DNA of 64,000 nt from Paractinoplanes deccanensis (GCF_016862115.1 NZ_BOMI01000115.1:44227-108226), one strand, 5' to 3'; positions 17,503-27,519 are shown, counted from the stretch's first letter. Program-made: numbers and translations. Notes: generated from the letters alone by a model not told the origin.

Positions 17503-18930
17503 GTGCCGATCCTTGCCGACGCACCCACGATCCAGGGCAACATCCTGCTGCCCTTCGGCGGCCGCTACCAGGCCTTCCTGACCCTGTCGTTCCGCAGCGA
17601 CCGGGACGGCGCCCGGAGGTGGCTGCGCGAGGCGGCCGGCCGGGCCTCCGGCACCGACGATGTCGAGCGCGCCCTCGACGGCGACGACGACGGCCAGGGC
17701 CGCGCGCGCCGGGGCCGGCGCATCCAGAGCTCGGCCTCGCTGCTCAACATCGGCCTCACCGCCACCGGCCTGGTGCTGCTGCGCGCCGAGGTGGCCGGCG
17801 ACCTCGTGCCCTACGAGGCGTTCTGGCGCGGCCCGCTCGGCGCGCGGCTCGACGAGGCCGGGCAGCTCACGACCGCGCCCGCCCTGCTGGGCGACATCGG
17901 CGACAGCGACCCCGGCAACTGGGTCGTCGGCAAGCCCGCGGGCGCGCCCGTCGACGCGCTGCTCACCCTCGCCGCCGACGACGACGAGACGCTGACCGCC
18001 GCGCTGCGCGCCGAGAGCCGGGCCGCGACCGATGCCGGCCTCGAGGTCCTCTGGTCCGAGCGGGGTGAGGTGCGGCGCAACGCCGCCCACCGCCGGGTCG
18101 AGCACTTCGGCTTCACCGACGGCATCTCCCAGCCGGGCATCCGCGGCTTCAGCGACCCCGACCAGGTCAACAAGCTGATCGCGGCCGGCGAGTTCGTCCT
18201 CGGTTACCCCGGCGAGCGCCGCCCGGCCAACTGGGCGCCGCGGCCCACCCCCGCCCCGTGGATGCGCGGCGGCTCGTTCCAGGTGTTCCGCCGGATGAAC
18301 CAGGACGCGGCGGGCTGGTGGCGGCACATGGGCGGCAACGGCGACGACGCCGAGTCCGCGGCGGCCAAGGCGCTCGGCCGCTCCCTCGACGGCACGCCCC
18401 TCGAGCCCGGCGCCACACCCCAGGACCAGAACGACTTCTCGTACGGCAGCGACGAGTCCGGCCGGCACACGCCGCTCTACGCGCACATCCGCAAGATGAA
18501 CCCGCGCGCCGACGACGTCTTCCGCGACCGCGGCCACAAGATGCTGCGCCGCGGCATCACCTTCGGCCCCGCGTTCGACCGGGAGAATCCCGACGACCGC
18601 GAGCGGGGCATCCTCTTCAACGCGTACATGGCGAGCATCGAGGACCAGTTCGAGTTCCTGCTGCGCCACTGGGCGAACGATCCGAAGTTCCCGACCAGCA
18701 CGCTCAACGCGTACGGCCGCAGCCTCGCCGACCGCGACCGGGTCGACGGCCTCGACCCCGTCGTCGGCCTGAGCGAGCGGCAGGCACGCGAGCGCCTGCC
18801 GAAGGAGGTCGTCGACCGCATCCCGCGGCAGGCCTTCGGCGGGTTCGTGACGACCACCGGCGCGGTGTACGCCTTCGCGCCCTCGCTGCCCGCGCTCAGC
18901 CTGCTGGCGGGCGAGGACCCGCTGGGCTGA
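17503..18930 (+). CDS. Dyp-type haem peroxidase
   Basis: This 475-residue dye-decolorising peroxidase has the family motif GFTDGIS, whose Asp is the distal acid, the proximal haem ligand His in YAHIRKMNPR and the distal Arg in KMLRRGITFG. It carries no Tat signal, so it is probably cytoplasmic, and no encapsulin gene is near. The GTG start has a GGAGGGG site. The C-terminal extension GGFVTTTGAVYAFAPSLPAL is typical of the large class of bacterial DyPs. It reads away from the subtilases, with a 170-bp shared promoter region, and overlaps the next gene's end by 35 bp. Confidence 0.92.
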   Translation: MPILADAPTIQGNILLPFGGRYQAFLTLSFRSDRDGARRWLREAAGRASGTDDVERALDGDDDGQGRARRGRRIQSSASLLNIGLTATGLVLLRAEVAGDLVPYEAFWRGPLGARLDEAGQLTTAPALLGDIGDSDPGNWVVGKPAGAPVDALLTLAADDDETLTAALRAESRAATDAGLEVLWSERGEVRRNAAHRRVEHFGFTDGISQPGIRGFSDPDQVNKLIAAGEFVLGYPGERRPANWAPRPTPAPWMRGGSFQVFRRMNQDAAGWWRHMGGNGDDAESAAAKALGRSLDGTPLEPGATPQDQNDFSYGSDESGRHTPLYAHIRKMNPRADDVFRDRGHKMLRRGITFGPAFDRENPDDRERGILFNAYMASIEDQFEFLLRHWANDPKFPTSTLNAYGRSLADRDRVDGLDPVVGLSERQARERLPKEVVDRIPRQAFGGFVTTTGAVYAFAPSLPALSLLAGEDPLG

Positions 18931-21900
18931 CCGGCCCGTCGATGCGCCGCAGCAGCGTCACCAGGTCCGGGCCGCTCTCCGCGGCGATCCACTCCGGCAG
19001 CTCGGGCAGCGGCGGCCCGGGCGGCAGGAGCACGCCCGTGAGCCGGCGGTACGCCTCGCGGTACTCGACGCTGGGCGCCCGCTCGTACAGCTCGCGGTAG
19101 ATACCGGCGGCGGTGTCGCGCGCGCCCGTGTCGTCGGGGTCGGCCTGCCACACCGCGTCCAGCAGGATGGCCGCCTCGTGCGGCTCGCTCCACTGCTTGA
19201 CCGCCTCGCGCAGCATCGCGGCCGCCCGCGCGGAGTCGATCTCGCCGGCGGCCGCGCGCAGGCGCACCGACAGCACGAAGGCGTGCACCAGGGTGTCGCG
19301 CTCGCTGTGCTCCTGGGCCACGGCGAGCGCCTCCTCGTTGAGCCGCCGGGCCGCCGCGGGGCGGTCCGCGGCCAGGTGCAGGCTCGCGAGCCGGTGGAGC
19401 CCCGCGCAGAGGTAGTACGGGGCGTCGAGGTCGCGGGCCAGCTCGATCGCGCGCTCCAGCAGGCGCTGCGCCTCGCCCGGGCGCCCCTCGGCCGCGGTGA
19501 TCAGGCCGAGCCCGGCCACCAGGTCGGCGACGCTGGAGGCGTCACCCAGCTCGACGGCCACCCGCAGCGAGTGCATCACGCAGACGCGCGCCCGCCGATA
19601 GTCGCCCTGATCGCGGTAGATCTCGCTCATGTTGCCGACGATGACCGCGCCGGTGTGCCGGGCGCCGATGTCGCGGGCCACCGCCAGGGCCTGCCGGTAC
19701 GACGCGATCGCCTGCACGTGGTCGGCGCCGCGCAGCGAGGCCCAGCCGAGGTTGTTGGCCGCGTGCAGGATCCAGTGCCGGTCGTCGGCGCGCTCGGCGG
19801 TGGTGAGCGCGCGGCGCAGGTGGTCGAGCGCCTCGGCGAGCCCGCCGGTGTTGAGGTGCACCAGGCCGATGTGGTTGAGGGCGGCGCTCATCGCGGACAG
19901 GTCGTGCGCGTCGGCGGCCATCGACAGGTGCTGCCGGGCCATCGCCAGCGTGTCGGCGTACGCGCCCTGGCGGAACAGCGCGAACGTCATGCGCTCCATC
20001 GTGCGCGAGACGCCGGCGGGGTCGCCCAGCCGGTTGAACCCGTCCAGCGCCCGCTGCAGCCAGCTCACCGACTCCGCGTACGAGTGCGTGTACATCAGCA
20101 GGTCGCCGAGCTGGCGCTGCCCGGCGGCGAGCACCTCGGGCTGGCCGGTGCGCTCGGCGAGCAGCATCGCGCGCCGGTAGTGCGCCTCGGCGTCGGCCCA
20201 CTGCCCGGTGTGGTGGTGCACGTCGCCGAGCTCGATGTGCAGCGCCGCCTGGTCGGGCTCCGGCAGCAGCGGCAGCAGCCGCCCGTAGTAGTGCAGGGCC
20301 GCGTCGTTCGCGAACGTCGCCTTCGCGCGGTCGCCGGCGGCCCGTAGCCAGATCCGTTGTTTGTCCACTCGCGCGCTCCGCGTGTAGTGGTGGGCGAGCA
20401 TGTCGACGTACTGCGGGAGCCGGTCGGCGTACAGCTCCTCGACGAGCAGGCCGACGCGCTCGTGCAGGGAGGCCCGCGTGTCGTACGTGATGCTCTGGTA
20501 CGCGGCCTCCTGCGTGATCGGGTGCTTGAACTCGTACTCCGGCGCGGGCTCGGTCTCCACCTGCGGGGTGAGGTCGAGCGCGTGCAGCCGGCGCAGGTTG
20601 TTGGTGATCTGCTCGGCGGTGCCGGCCGGCGGGTAGACCGAGGCGATCCAGGGCGGCTGGAAGCGGCGCCCGATCACGCTGGCGACCTTGATGGCCGTCT
20701 TCTCGCCGTCGGTGAGCTCGTCGATGCGCGCCATCACCAGCCGCTGGAGGCTGTCCGGCAGGCGCATCTCGGCCAGCGCGCGCGGGTCGCCCGGGTCGAC
20801 GCCGCGGCCGTGCAGATAGGTGACCAGCTCCTCGATGTAGAACGCGTTGCCGCCGGCCTCCTCGCCGATCCGCCCGACCAGGCCGGCCGCGATGTCCGCG
20901 TCGCCGCCGAACCGCTCGCGGAGCCGCACCACGGTCAGCTGCTCCGCGTCCGTCATGGCCATCTGGATCAGCGGCATCTCCACCGCGTGGTCGCGCGCGG
21001 CGAGCCGGCCCGGTAGCGGCTCGCGCGAGGTCGCCAGCACCAGCACGGGCAGGTCGGCGATGTGCCGGCCGACGAGGTCGAGCAAGGTCAGCGAGGCCGG
21101 GTCGATCCAGTGGCAGTCCTCCAGCAGCAGGACCAGCGGGCCGGCGGAGGCCCGGTCGAACAGGCAGGCCAGCAGGGTGGAGCGGAGCAGGTGGTCGCGG
21201 CCCGCCGGGTCGAGCTGGGCGGTGAGCGCCGACTCGGGCATCGGCAGGTTGATGAGGCCGGCCAGCAGCGGGGCGCGCTGGCCCGTGCCGTCGTACCGGG
21301 CGGTGCGCTCGGTGAGCGCCGCCTGCTGCTCGGCGATCGGCAACGTGGGGTCGATCTCGAGGATCTCGCGCAGGATCGAGCGCCAGACCAGATATCCGGC
21401 GCTACCGCCGTGCGACCGGCAGCTGTCCCGGTAGCCGGTGAAGCCGAGCTTGGCGGCCAGGCGGCACGTCTCCGCGGCGAGCCGGGACTTGCCGACGCCG
21501 GGCTCGCCGTGCAGCCAGACCAGCCGGCCGCGGCCCTCGCGCGCCTCGTGCACGAGGGTGTGCAGCTCGGCGAGCTCGCGGGTGCGGTCGACCAGCCGGC
21601 CCGGCCCGGGCGCCGGCAGCGGGGCGGGCGCGGGCAGCTCCCACGCCTCCCGGACGGTCCACACCGGAATCGGGCCGGTCTTGCCCTTGGCGGTGATGAC
21701 GCCGGGCCCCTCGGCCGCCACGAAGCCGTGGGTGCGCTCGTAGGTCGCCTGGTCGATGAGCAGATGACCGGCCGGCGCGGCCTGCATGAGGCGGGCGGCG
21801 AGGTTGACGGCGTCGCCCACGACCGCGTACTCGCGGCGGACGTCGGAGCCGACCTCGCCGCAGTAGACCGGCCCGGTCGTCACGCCGCCCCGGTAGGGCC

Positions 21901-22903
21901 CGCCGGGCAGCGCCAGCAGCTCCAGGCAGCAGCGCAGCGCCCGTTCCTCGTCGTTCTCGTGGCTCACCGGGGTGCCGAAGACGGCGACCAGCACGGTGCC
22001 CTTGTCGTCGGCCATCAGGTGGCGCAGGTGGCCGCCGTACCGGTCGATGATGGCCACCCCGGCGGCGAGGAAGCGCTGCAGCGCCCGCACGGTGGAGGGG
22101 TCGTCGGCGGACAGGTCCGGCAGGCGTACGAAGGCCGTGGAGACCTTGCGGTGCTCGTTGACCAGCTCGTGGCGGCCGGAGCGCAGCCGCTGCCGGATCG
22201 CCGGGTGCAGGAAGGGCGTCAGCAGCCGTTCGAGCTGCTCGGGCGGCGGCTGCGGCGACTCCGGCGCCGGGTGCTCGGGTCCCTGCTCGGCGGCGATGTC
22301 CCGCAGCGCCTCGTCCACCACGATCTCGCCCTGCTCCGCCCGGTGCAGCGCGTCGATGGCGAAGTCGAGGGCGGGCCCGGCGATCAGGTGCTGCAACCGG
22401 ATGGCCGGGTCGCCGACGAGCATCACCTGCAGCGGGCCGAGACCCAGGCCCACCCGGATGGTCAGCGAGCGGCGCCCGCCGTCCGGAGTGGACACCGGGG
22501 GAACCGAGGCGGTGGCCTCGCGGATGAGCTCGGCGCAACGGATCGCCCGGCGAGCCGCCGCGGGCGCCGAGTCCGGGGCGTGCAGGAACATGCCGACGAG
22601 CGCGTCGCCGGCGAAGTCGACCACGCTGCCGCCCGACTCGGCGATGGCCTTCGCGGTCACCCCGAACCAGCGGTTGATGATGCGCGTCAATTGCTCGGTG
22701 CCGTAGCTGCCGGAGCCCGCGAAGCTCTCGGTCATGGCGGTGAAGCCGACGACGTCGGCGTAGAGCACGACGGCGCCGGAACGCTCGGTGATTGGCGGAT
22801 TGCTGACACTCGGCGTGCCGAGCAGCATGCGGAGGATGTGTTCGGGCAGGTAGGAGCGCCAGGTCGCGGACATCGCGCTCACGGTCCGTGACGATGGGGT
22901 CAC
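18896..22903 (-). CDS. Adenylate/guanylate cyclase-domain protein with AAA ATPase and TPR repeats
   Basis: This very large (1,335-residue) regulator has two class III cyclase homology domains (~40-165 and ~255-420), a P-loop ATPase domain (Walker A GEPGVGKS, Walker B LLLEDCHWID) and a long TPR array over the C-terminal third. The first cyclase domain keeps both metal aspartates (LYADVVGFT, DFAGDALVG) but has Asp where many adenylate cyclases carry the purine-selecting Lys; the second domain has its own GVTTGPVYCGEVGS and YAVVGDAVNLAARL. The GTG at 22903 is chosen because AAGGA lies seven bases upstream; ATG 22873 is possible. Similar fusions are common in actinobacteria, with ligand unknown. 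Confidence 0.9.
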   Translation of the reverse strand: MTPSSRTVSAMSATWRSYLPEHILRMLLGTPSVSNPPITERSGAVVLYADVVGFTAMTESFAGSGSYGTEQLTRIINRWFGVTAKAIAESGGSVVDFAGDALVGMFLHAPDSAPAAARRAIRCAELIREATASVPPVSTPDGGRRSLTIRVGLGLGPLQVMLVGDPAIRLQHLIAGPALDFAIDALHRAEQGEIVVDEALRDIAAEQGPEHPAPESPQPPPEQLERLLTPFLHPAIRQRLRSGRHELVNEHRKVSTAFVRLPDLSADDPSTVRALQRFLAAGVAIIDRYGGHLRHLMADDKGTVLVAVFGTPVSHENDEERALRCCLELLALPGGPYRGGVTTGPVYCGEVGSDVRREYAVVGDAVNLAARLMQAAPAGHLLIDQATYERTHGFVAAEGPGVITAKGKTGPIPVWTVREAWELPAPAPLPAPGPGRLVDRTRELAELHTLVHEAREGRGRLVWLHGEPGVGKSRLAAETCRLAAKLGFTGYRDSCRSHGGSAGYLVWRSILREILEIDPTLPIAEQQAALTERTARYDGTGQRAPLLAGLINLPMPESALTAQLDPAGRDHLLRSTLLACLFDRASAGPLVLLLEDCHWIDPASLTLLDLVGRHIADLPVLVLATSREPLPGRLAARDHAVEMPLIQMAMTDAEQLTVVRLRERFGGDADIAAGLVGRIGEEAGGNAFYIEELVTYLHGRGVDPGDPRALAEMRLPDSLQRLVMARIDELTDGEKTAIKVASVIGRRFQPPWIASVYPPAGTAEQITNNLRRLHALDLTPQVETEPAPEYEFKHPITQEAAYQSITYDTRASLHERVGLLVEELYADRLPQYVDMLAHHYTRSARVDKQRIWLRAAGDRAKATFANDAALHYYGRLLPLLPEPDQAALHIELGDVHHHTGQWADAEAHYRRAMLLAERTGQPEVLAAGQRQLGDLLMYTHSYAESVSWLQRALDGFNRLGDPAGVSRTMERMTFALFRQGAYADTLAMARQHLSMAADAHDLSAMSAALNHIGLVHLNTGGLAEALDHLRRALTTAERADDRHWILHAANNLGWASLRGADHVQAIASYRQALAVARDIGARHTGAVIVGNMSEIYRDQGDYRRARVCVMHSLRVAVELGDASSVADLVAGLGLITAAEGRPGEAQRLLERAIELARDLDAPYYLCAGLHRLASLHLAADRPAAARRLNEEALAVAQEHSERDTLVHAFVLSVRLRAAAGEIDSARAAAMLREAVKQWSEPHEAAILLDAVWQADPDDTGARDTAAGIYRELYERAPSVEYREAYRRLTGVLLPPGPPLPELPEWIAAESGPDLVTLLRRIDGPVSPAGPRPPAG

Positions 22904-23006
22904 CGGGAGGTCCTTGGCCACGCCTTGTGCCGCCACCCTTCGCCAGCCTACTGTCGGGCTCACATCATCGCCCCAGGCTCTCCAGTCGCCCAATGAGGAT
23001 ATAGAC

Positions 23007-23606
23007 ATGGGTCAGCCGACCAGCGACGCGGCCTTCGAACTCGTCGGCGCGTGCGTCCATTCCCTTCGATTCGCCTTCGGTGCGCCGCTGCGCTATCCGT
23101 ATGCTCCGACGATCTCGGAGGAGCATCCGCCGCCGGCCATCTTCCGCCGCCTGCAGGCGGTGTCGCCGCCGCCCGGCCGGGGCGGGGGCGAATGGTACGA
23201 GGGCATGACCCTCGACGACAAGCCGTTCCGGCCCAACGGCATGCCCGTGCGCCTCGACGAGGTCCGCCACGAGGAGGGCATCCCGTCGCTCGACGGCGCC
23301 GACCCCGACAAGGTGGTGCTCGACAGCTGGTTCCGCGTGCCCCGCCGGGCGAAGAAGATGTTCTTCCCGGGGCCCGACCGCGGCAGATACCTGCTCTCCA
23401 TCGGCTATTGGAGCCCCATCCCGCCGGGCGCCACCGAGACCGAGCGCGAGGTCGCCTACTACGACGAATACCGGATGAACTGGAGCCGGCGGCCCGAGGG
23501 GCAGTGGGTCGCGGTGAGCTTCGACGCCTTCTATCCGCCGGAGCGCGACAGCGCCGACCTCATCATCCCGATCGGCGACTGCGACGACTCCTGCCCGCGG
23601 TCCTGA
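23007..23606 (+). CDS. Hypothetical protein
   Basis: The 199-residue soluble protein is not recognised. The start ATG has a GAGGAT site seven bases upstream. The sequence is rich in Trp, Tyr and Pro (LLSIGYWSPIPPG, YYDEYRMNW) and ends with a Cys pair (GDCDDSC). It is divergent from the cyclase gene, whose upstream open frame it overlaps. No membrane segment or signal peptide is seen. Confidence 0.78.
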   Translation: MGQPTSDAAFELVGACVHSLRFAFGAPLRYPYAPTISEEHPPPAIFRRLQAVSPPPGRGGGEWYEGMTLDDKPFRPNGMPVRLDEVRHEEGIPSLDGADPDKVVLDSWFRVPRRAKKMFFPGPDRGRYLLSIGYWSPIPPGATETEREVAYYDEYRMNWSRRPEGQWVAVSFDAFYPPERDSADLIIPIGDCDDSCPRS

Positions 23607-23649
23607 CGCTTCATTGACGAGCGTCACATCGACGTGGTCCGATCGGTGC

Positions 23650-24885
23650 ATGTGGCGCCGCCTCGCTGTCCTCGCCGTCCTGTCGCTCCTCGTGCCCGCC
23701 GCTCACGCCACCCCGGCCCGGGCCGCCCTGCCGACCGCCGCCGTCGCGCTGGGCGACAGCTTCATCAGCGGTGAGGGCGCCGGTGCCTACCAGCCCGTCG
23801 TCGACGCCTCGGGACAGGCGCAGTCCTTCCCGGGGTGGTCGGCGCCGAACAGCAACGCGTACTTCTGCCACCGCTCGGCCAACGCCTCGCTGCTGAAGGC
23901 GAGCCTGCCGGGCATCCAGGACCGGTTCAACCTCGCCTGCTCGGGCGGGCAGCCCGCTGACATCACGCACGCGTCGAGCGCGCGCGAGAAGGGCCGGACG
24001 GTGGCCGCGCAGCTCGATCAGGTGCGCGCTGTCGCCCGTACCCATGACATCGATCTTGTGGTGATCGGCCTCGGATCGAACAACGCGTCGTTCACCTTCG
24101 GCGACGTCGCGGTCAAGTGCGCGAACCGGTTCGTGGCGGATGCGTGGACCGGCTGGTGGGAGTTCTGGGCCTACCTCGGCGGCCCGGTGCCGCAGGAGCC
24201 CTGCACGGCCGAGGACCTGGCGACACCGGCCCAGCTCGCGGCCGCGCAGGCCGAGACGGCCACGGCGGTCCGGGCCGTTCTGCGGACCCTGGACGAGGTC
24301 GACGCGGACGGCGTGCATCGCGTGGTCTTCCAGGACTACACCAACCCGCTGCCCACCGAGCTCGAGAGCAGCCTGCACGAGGAGGACGGCCGGGCGGACG
24401 ACCGGGACAAGTTCCGTGCGCTCGGGGCGGAGCGCTACCGGGCGGGCTGCCCGATCCACCGGGCCAGCCTCGGGCCGGGGCACACCTTCTCGGCCGGTCT
24501 GGGCGCGCTGGTGGCGGGCGTGCACGGCACGATGAGCGCGGAGTTCCCGGGCGAGGACCTGGTCCTGCTCAACGTGCAGTCGGCCTTCGACGGGGCGCGG
24601 CTGTGCGAGCGGGCGGGCAGCCCGGGCAACGCGCTGGCGACGCCGATCCGGCTGCAGGACGGGCCGACGGGGGTGTTCCTGACCGACCTGGCCGGCTTCG
24701 ACAAGCTCGACGTCCAGCGGGTCGCGAACGCCTGCGTGACCTCCTTCCAGACCTGCCAGGAGTCCTGGCACCCGAACGCTGCCGGGCACGCGGTGCTCGG
24801 GCAGTGCCTGTCGGGGGCGGCGGTCACGGCCGCCCGGTCGGTGCGCTGCACCCGCTCCGCGGACGGCACCGTCAGTGTGACCTGA
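23650..24885 (+). CDS. Secreted SGNH/GDSL-family hydrolase
   Basis: The 411-residue product has a signal peptide (~residues 1-25, ending ARA) and an SGNH esterase/lipase domain: block I ALGDSFISGEG with the nucleophile Ser, block III VVIGLGSNNASF with Asn, and block V ESWHPNAAGH with the catalytic His, where Glu replaces the more usual Asp. Several Cys residues suggest disulfides, as in the Streptomyces SEST-type esterases. The start is ATG 23650; the frame opens 12 codons earlier without a good start. The likely role is extracellular ester hydrolysis. Confidence 0.88.
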   Translation: MWRRLAVLAVLSLLVPAAHATPARAALPTAAVALGDSFISGEGAGAYQPVVDASGQAQSFPGWSAPNSNAYFCHRSANASLLKASLPGIQDRFNLACSGGQPADITHASSAREKGRTVAAQLDQVRAVARTHDIDLVVIGLGSNNASFTFGDVAVKCANRFVADAWTGWWEFWAYLGGPVPQEPCTAEDLATPAQLAAAQAETATAVRAVLRTLDEVDADGVHRVVFQDYTNPLPTELESSLHEEDGRADDRDKFRALGAERYRAGCPIHRASLGPGHTFSAGLGALVAGVHGTMSAEFPGEDLVLLNVQSAFDGARLCERAGSPGNALATPIRLQDGPTGVFLTDLAGFDKLDVQRVANACVTSFQTCQESWHPNAAGHAVLGQCLSGAAVTAARSVRCTRSADGTVSVT

Positions 24886-24908
24886 CGGCACCTGTGCCGG
24901 GCGGGGGC

Positions 24909-26063
24909 TCAGCGGGCGGCGACGCGGAGCTCGTCGTCGAGGGCGGTCACCAGGTCGTCGTCGGCGGCGAGGGCCGGGTCGAGCTCGCCGAGCAGGTCGC
25001 GGGCGGTGGCGGCGGACGCGAAGCGGGCCGCGCCCGCGTCGTTGACCGGCGCGCCGGCGCCGTGCAGGTGCCGGTGCCAGGCGGCCAGCACCCGGACGGC
25101 GCCGACCGGCATGCCGCCGCGCTCGCGGGTGCGGCGCAGCACCGGCAGCACCCGGATCGGGATCTTCTGGGAGCCGTCCATCGCGATCTGCGCCAGCAGG
25201 TGCCGGATGCGGGCGTTCTCCCAGCGCTCGACCAGCGCCGCCCGGTAGTCGCGGATCTCCTCGGCGGGCAGCGGCAGGCAGGCGGCCGCCTCGTCCCACC
25301 AGGTCTCCAGCAGGGTGCGGCACTCCGGGTCGTCGACCGCCTCGGCCACGGTGGTGAGGTTGCGGGCGCTTCCCACGTACGCCAGCAGGGAATGCCCGCC
25401 GTTGAGCAGCCAGAGCTTGCGCTGCTCGTGGGGGAGCACATCCTCGACGAAGCGGGCGCCGGCGACGTCCCAGGCCGGGCGGCCCGCGGGGAAGGCGCCC
25501 TGGAGCACCCACTCGTGGAAGGGCTCGGTGACGACCTCGGGCGGCGCCGACGCCGGGGTGATGCGGTCCACCATCGTGGAGACGAAGGAGACGTTCTCGG
25601 CGATCCAGCCGGCGAGCGCGGGATCGGTGCGGCGGGCCGCCTCGGTGACCACGCGCCGGGCGACCTCGCCGTTGCCGGGCAGGTTGTCGCACGGCACGAT
25701 CGCAAGTGAACCGGTGTTCGCTGCTTTGCGCGCGGCGAGGCCCGCCACCAGGCGGCCCGGGACGTCGTCGCCGGCGTACGCCGCCTCGGTCACGGTCAGC
25801 GTGACGATCGCGGTCTCCGGGCTCGCGACGGCCGTCGTCCATGCCGCGCGGTCGAGCCCGGAATGCGTCGACGTGATGGCGCCCGGCCAGGAGATCTCGT
25901 CCGTCTCCGGGCCCCGGGTGATCAGCTTGTAGCGAGGGCCGGGCGCGTGCGGGGAACGGCCGGTGAACGCGGCGATGCCCCACCCGTCGTTCGCCTCGGC
26001 CGTGTACCAGGCCTGGTGGGCGCGGAAGAAGTTGCCGAGGCCGAGGTGCACGATGCCGGTCAC
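24909..26063 (-). CDS. Mannitol dehydrogenase-family oxidoreductase, probable fructuronate reductase (UxuB-like)
   Basis: This 384-residue NAD-dependent polyol dehydrogenase has the N-terminal Rossmann motif VHLGLGNFFRAHQ and the family residues VPCDNLPGNG and RKLWLLNGGHS (Lys, Asn and His of the active site). Family members reduce fructuronate to mannonate, tagaturonate to altronate, or fructose to mannitol. The GTG start overlaps the uronate isomerase stop (GTGA), so the pair is translationally coupled, which favours fructuronate or tagaturonate. It is somewhat shorter than E. coli UxuB (~486 residues). Confidence 0.88.
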   Translation of the reverse strand: MTGIVHLGLGNFFRAHQAWYTAEANDGWGIAAFTGRSPHAPGPRYKLITRGPETDEISWPGAITSTHSGLDRAAWTTAVASPETAIVTLTVTEAAYAGDDVPGRLVAGLAARKAANTGSLAIVPCDNLPGNGEVARRVVTEAARRTDPALAGWIAENVSFVSTMVDRITPASAPPEVVTEPFHEWVLQGAFPAGRPAWDVAGARFVEDVLPHEQRKLWLLNGGHSLLAYVGSARNLTTVAEAVDDPECRTLLETWWDEAAACLPLPAEEIRDYRAALVERWENARIRHLLAQIAMDGSQKIPIRVLPVLRRTRERGGMPVGAVRVLAAWHRHLHGAGAPVNDAGAARFASAATARDLLGELDPALAADDDLVTALDDELRVAAR

Positions 26064-27430
26064 AGCTTGAAGACCTTTCGGGGCTGGTCGGTGACGAGGG
26101 CGGTGAGCGTGTCCAGGGCCTCGTCCTCGTCCAGGCGGTGCGTGCGGACCAGGCCGGCGAGGTAGCCGGCGTCGAGGCGGCGGGACATGTCGTGCCGCGC
26201 GGGGATCGAGCACAGGGCGCGGGTGTCGTCGATGAACCCGGAGAGGCGGCTGAACCCGGCGATCTCGGTGACGGACTCCTGGAAGTGCCGGATCGCCGCC
26301 GGGTTGTCGAGGAACCACCACGGCACGCCCGCGTAGACCGAGGGGTAGAAGCCGGCGAGCGGCGCGATCTCGCGGCTGTAGACGGTGGCGTCGACGGTGA
26401 AGAGCACCAGGTGGAAGCCGGGATCGGTGCCGTGCCGGGCGAGCAGCGGCGCCAGCGCGCGGGTGAACTCGACGGTGGTGGGGATGTCGTGGCCGGTGTC
26501 CGCGCCGTAGCGCTCGAAGGTGGCCGGGTGGTGGTTGCGGTGGATGCCCGGGTGCAGGGTCATGACGAGCCCGTCCTCGGACGACATCCGCGCCATCTCC
26601 AGCATCATGTGCCGGCGGAACGCCGTGCCCTCGGCCTCGGTGATGTCGCCGGTCAGCGCCCTCTGGAAGAGGCGGTCGGGGTTGTCCACGGGCTCGGCCC
26701 GGGCATCGGCGTGGCTGTGGTCGGCCGAGACCGCGCCGTGCGCTATGAAGTGCCGGCGCCGGTTCTCGAGCGCCGCGAGGTAGCCCTTGTAGTCGGCGAT
26801 GTCGGTGCCGGCGGCCGCGGCCAGCCGTTCGATCCTCCCCGCCCAGCCGGGCCGTGCGGGTTCCAGATAGGCGTCGGGCCGGAAGGTGGGGGCGATGCGG
26901 GTCCGCACGGCCCCGGCGAGGGCGGCGTGCGGGGCGAGGTCGTCCGCGGGATCGTCGGTGGTGGCGAGGAAGTCGATGCCGAACCGGGCGAGGAGCTCCC
27001 GCGGGCGTGCCCGGCGGTCCGCGATCAGGTCGTAAAGTACGTCGGCGTTCGCGGCGGAGGGGCGCTCGGTGATGCCGAAGATGTCCTCGAACTCGGTCTC
27101 CAGCCAGTAGCGCACGGGCGTGCCACGCAGCAGTCTCCAGTTCTCGCAGAGCAGGCGCCACGCGTCACGGGACGCTCGTTCGGTCAGGGGTCCTTCGCCC
27201 ACGCCGAGCCGGTCGAGGCCGATCCCGCCGGCGTGCAGCAGCCGGGTGACGTAGTGGTCCGGCGTGATGAACAGCGCCGTCGGATCGGTGAAGGGCGCGT
27301 CCTCCAGCAGCATGCCGGGATCGACGTGCCCGTGCGGCGAGATGATCGGCAGGTCGCGCACCGCCTCGTAGAGCCGCCGAGCCACGGCCCGCGTCCCCGG
27401 ATCCGCCGGCAGCAGCCGGTCCTCCCGCAT
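26060..27430 (-). CDS. uxaC: Uronate isomerase
   Basis: The 456-residue protein matches uronate isomerase (amidohydrolase fold) along its length: N-terminal DRLLPADPGTRAVARRLYEAVRDLPIISPHGHVDP with the metal-binding HxH, FGIDFLATTDDPADDL, HPGIHRNHHP and the C-terminal SRRLDAGYLAGLV. It converts D-glucuronate to D-fructuronate and D-galacturonate to D-tagaturonate. ATG 27430 fits the family's N-terminus and has a G-rich stretch upstream; ATG 27472 would add 14 low-complexity residues. A LacI-type operator at 27505-27519 lies in its promoter, shared with the divergent LarA homologue. Confidence 0.93.
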   Translation of the reverse strand: MREDRLLPADPGTRAVARRLYEAVRDLPIISPHGHVDPGMLLEDAPFTDPTALFITPDHYVTRLLHAGGIGLDRLGVGEGPLTERASRDAWRLLCENWRLLRGTPVRYWLETEFEDIFGITERPSAANADVLYDLIADRRARPRELLARFGIDFLATTDDPADDLAPHAALAGAVRTRIAPTFRPDAYLEPARPGWAGRIERLAAAAGTDIADYKGYLAALENRRRHFIAHGAVSADHSHADARAEPVDNPDRLFQRALTGDITEAEGTAFRRHMMLEMARMSSEDGLVMTLHPGIHRNHHPATFERYGADTGHDIPTTVEFTRALAPLLARHGTDPGFHLVLFTVDATVYSREIAPLAGFYPSVYAGVPWWFLDNPAAIRHFQESVTEIAGFSRLSGFIDDTRALCSIPARHDMSRRLDAGYLAGLVRTHRLDEDEALDTLTALVTDQPRKVFKL

Positions 27431-27504
27431 TCCCCGGCCCCCGCCGGCCGCCCCGTGCTCTCGCGTCGCCATGGTGTCGAGGCTTCCGGTGCGGGCGCGC
27501 GGGC

Positions 27505-27519
27505 GGCAAGCGGTTGCCA
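27505..27519. promoter_or_regulatory. LacI-family operator between uxaC and the LarA homologue
   Basis: The 15-mer GGCAAGCGGTTGCCA is the exact reverse complement of the site at 29834-29848. It matches the general LacI/GalR pattern (TGGCAA-CCGC-TTGCC with a central CG). It sits between the two divergent starts, where binding could repress both. Confidence 0.8.

Noticed and set aside
17503..18930. Encapsulin cargo DyP
   Set aside because: No encapsulin gene lies nearby and no cargo-loading peptide was recognised at the C-terminus.
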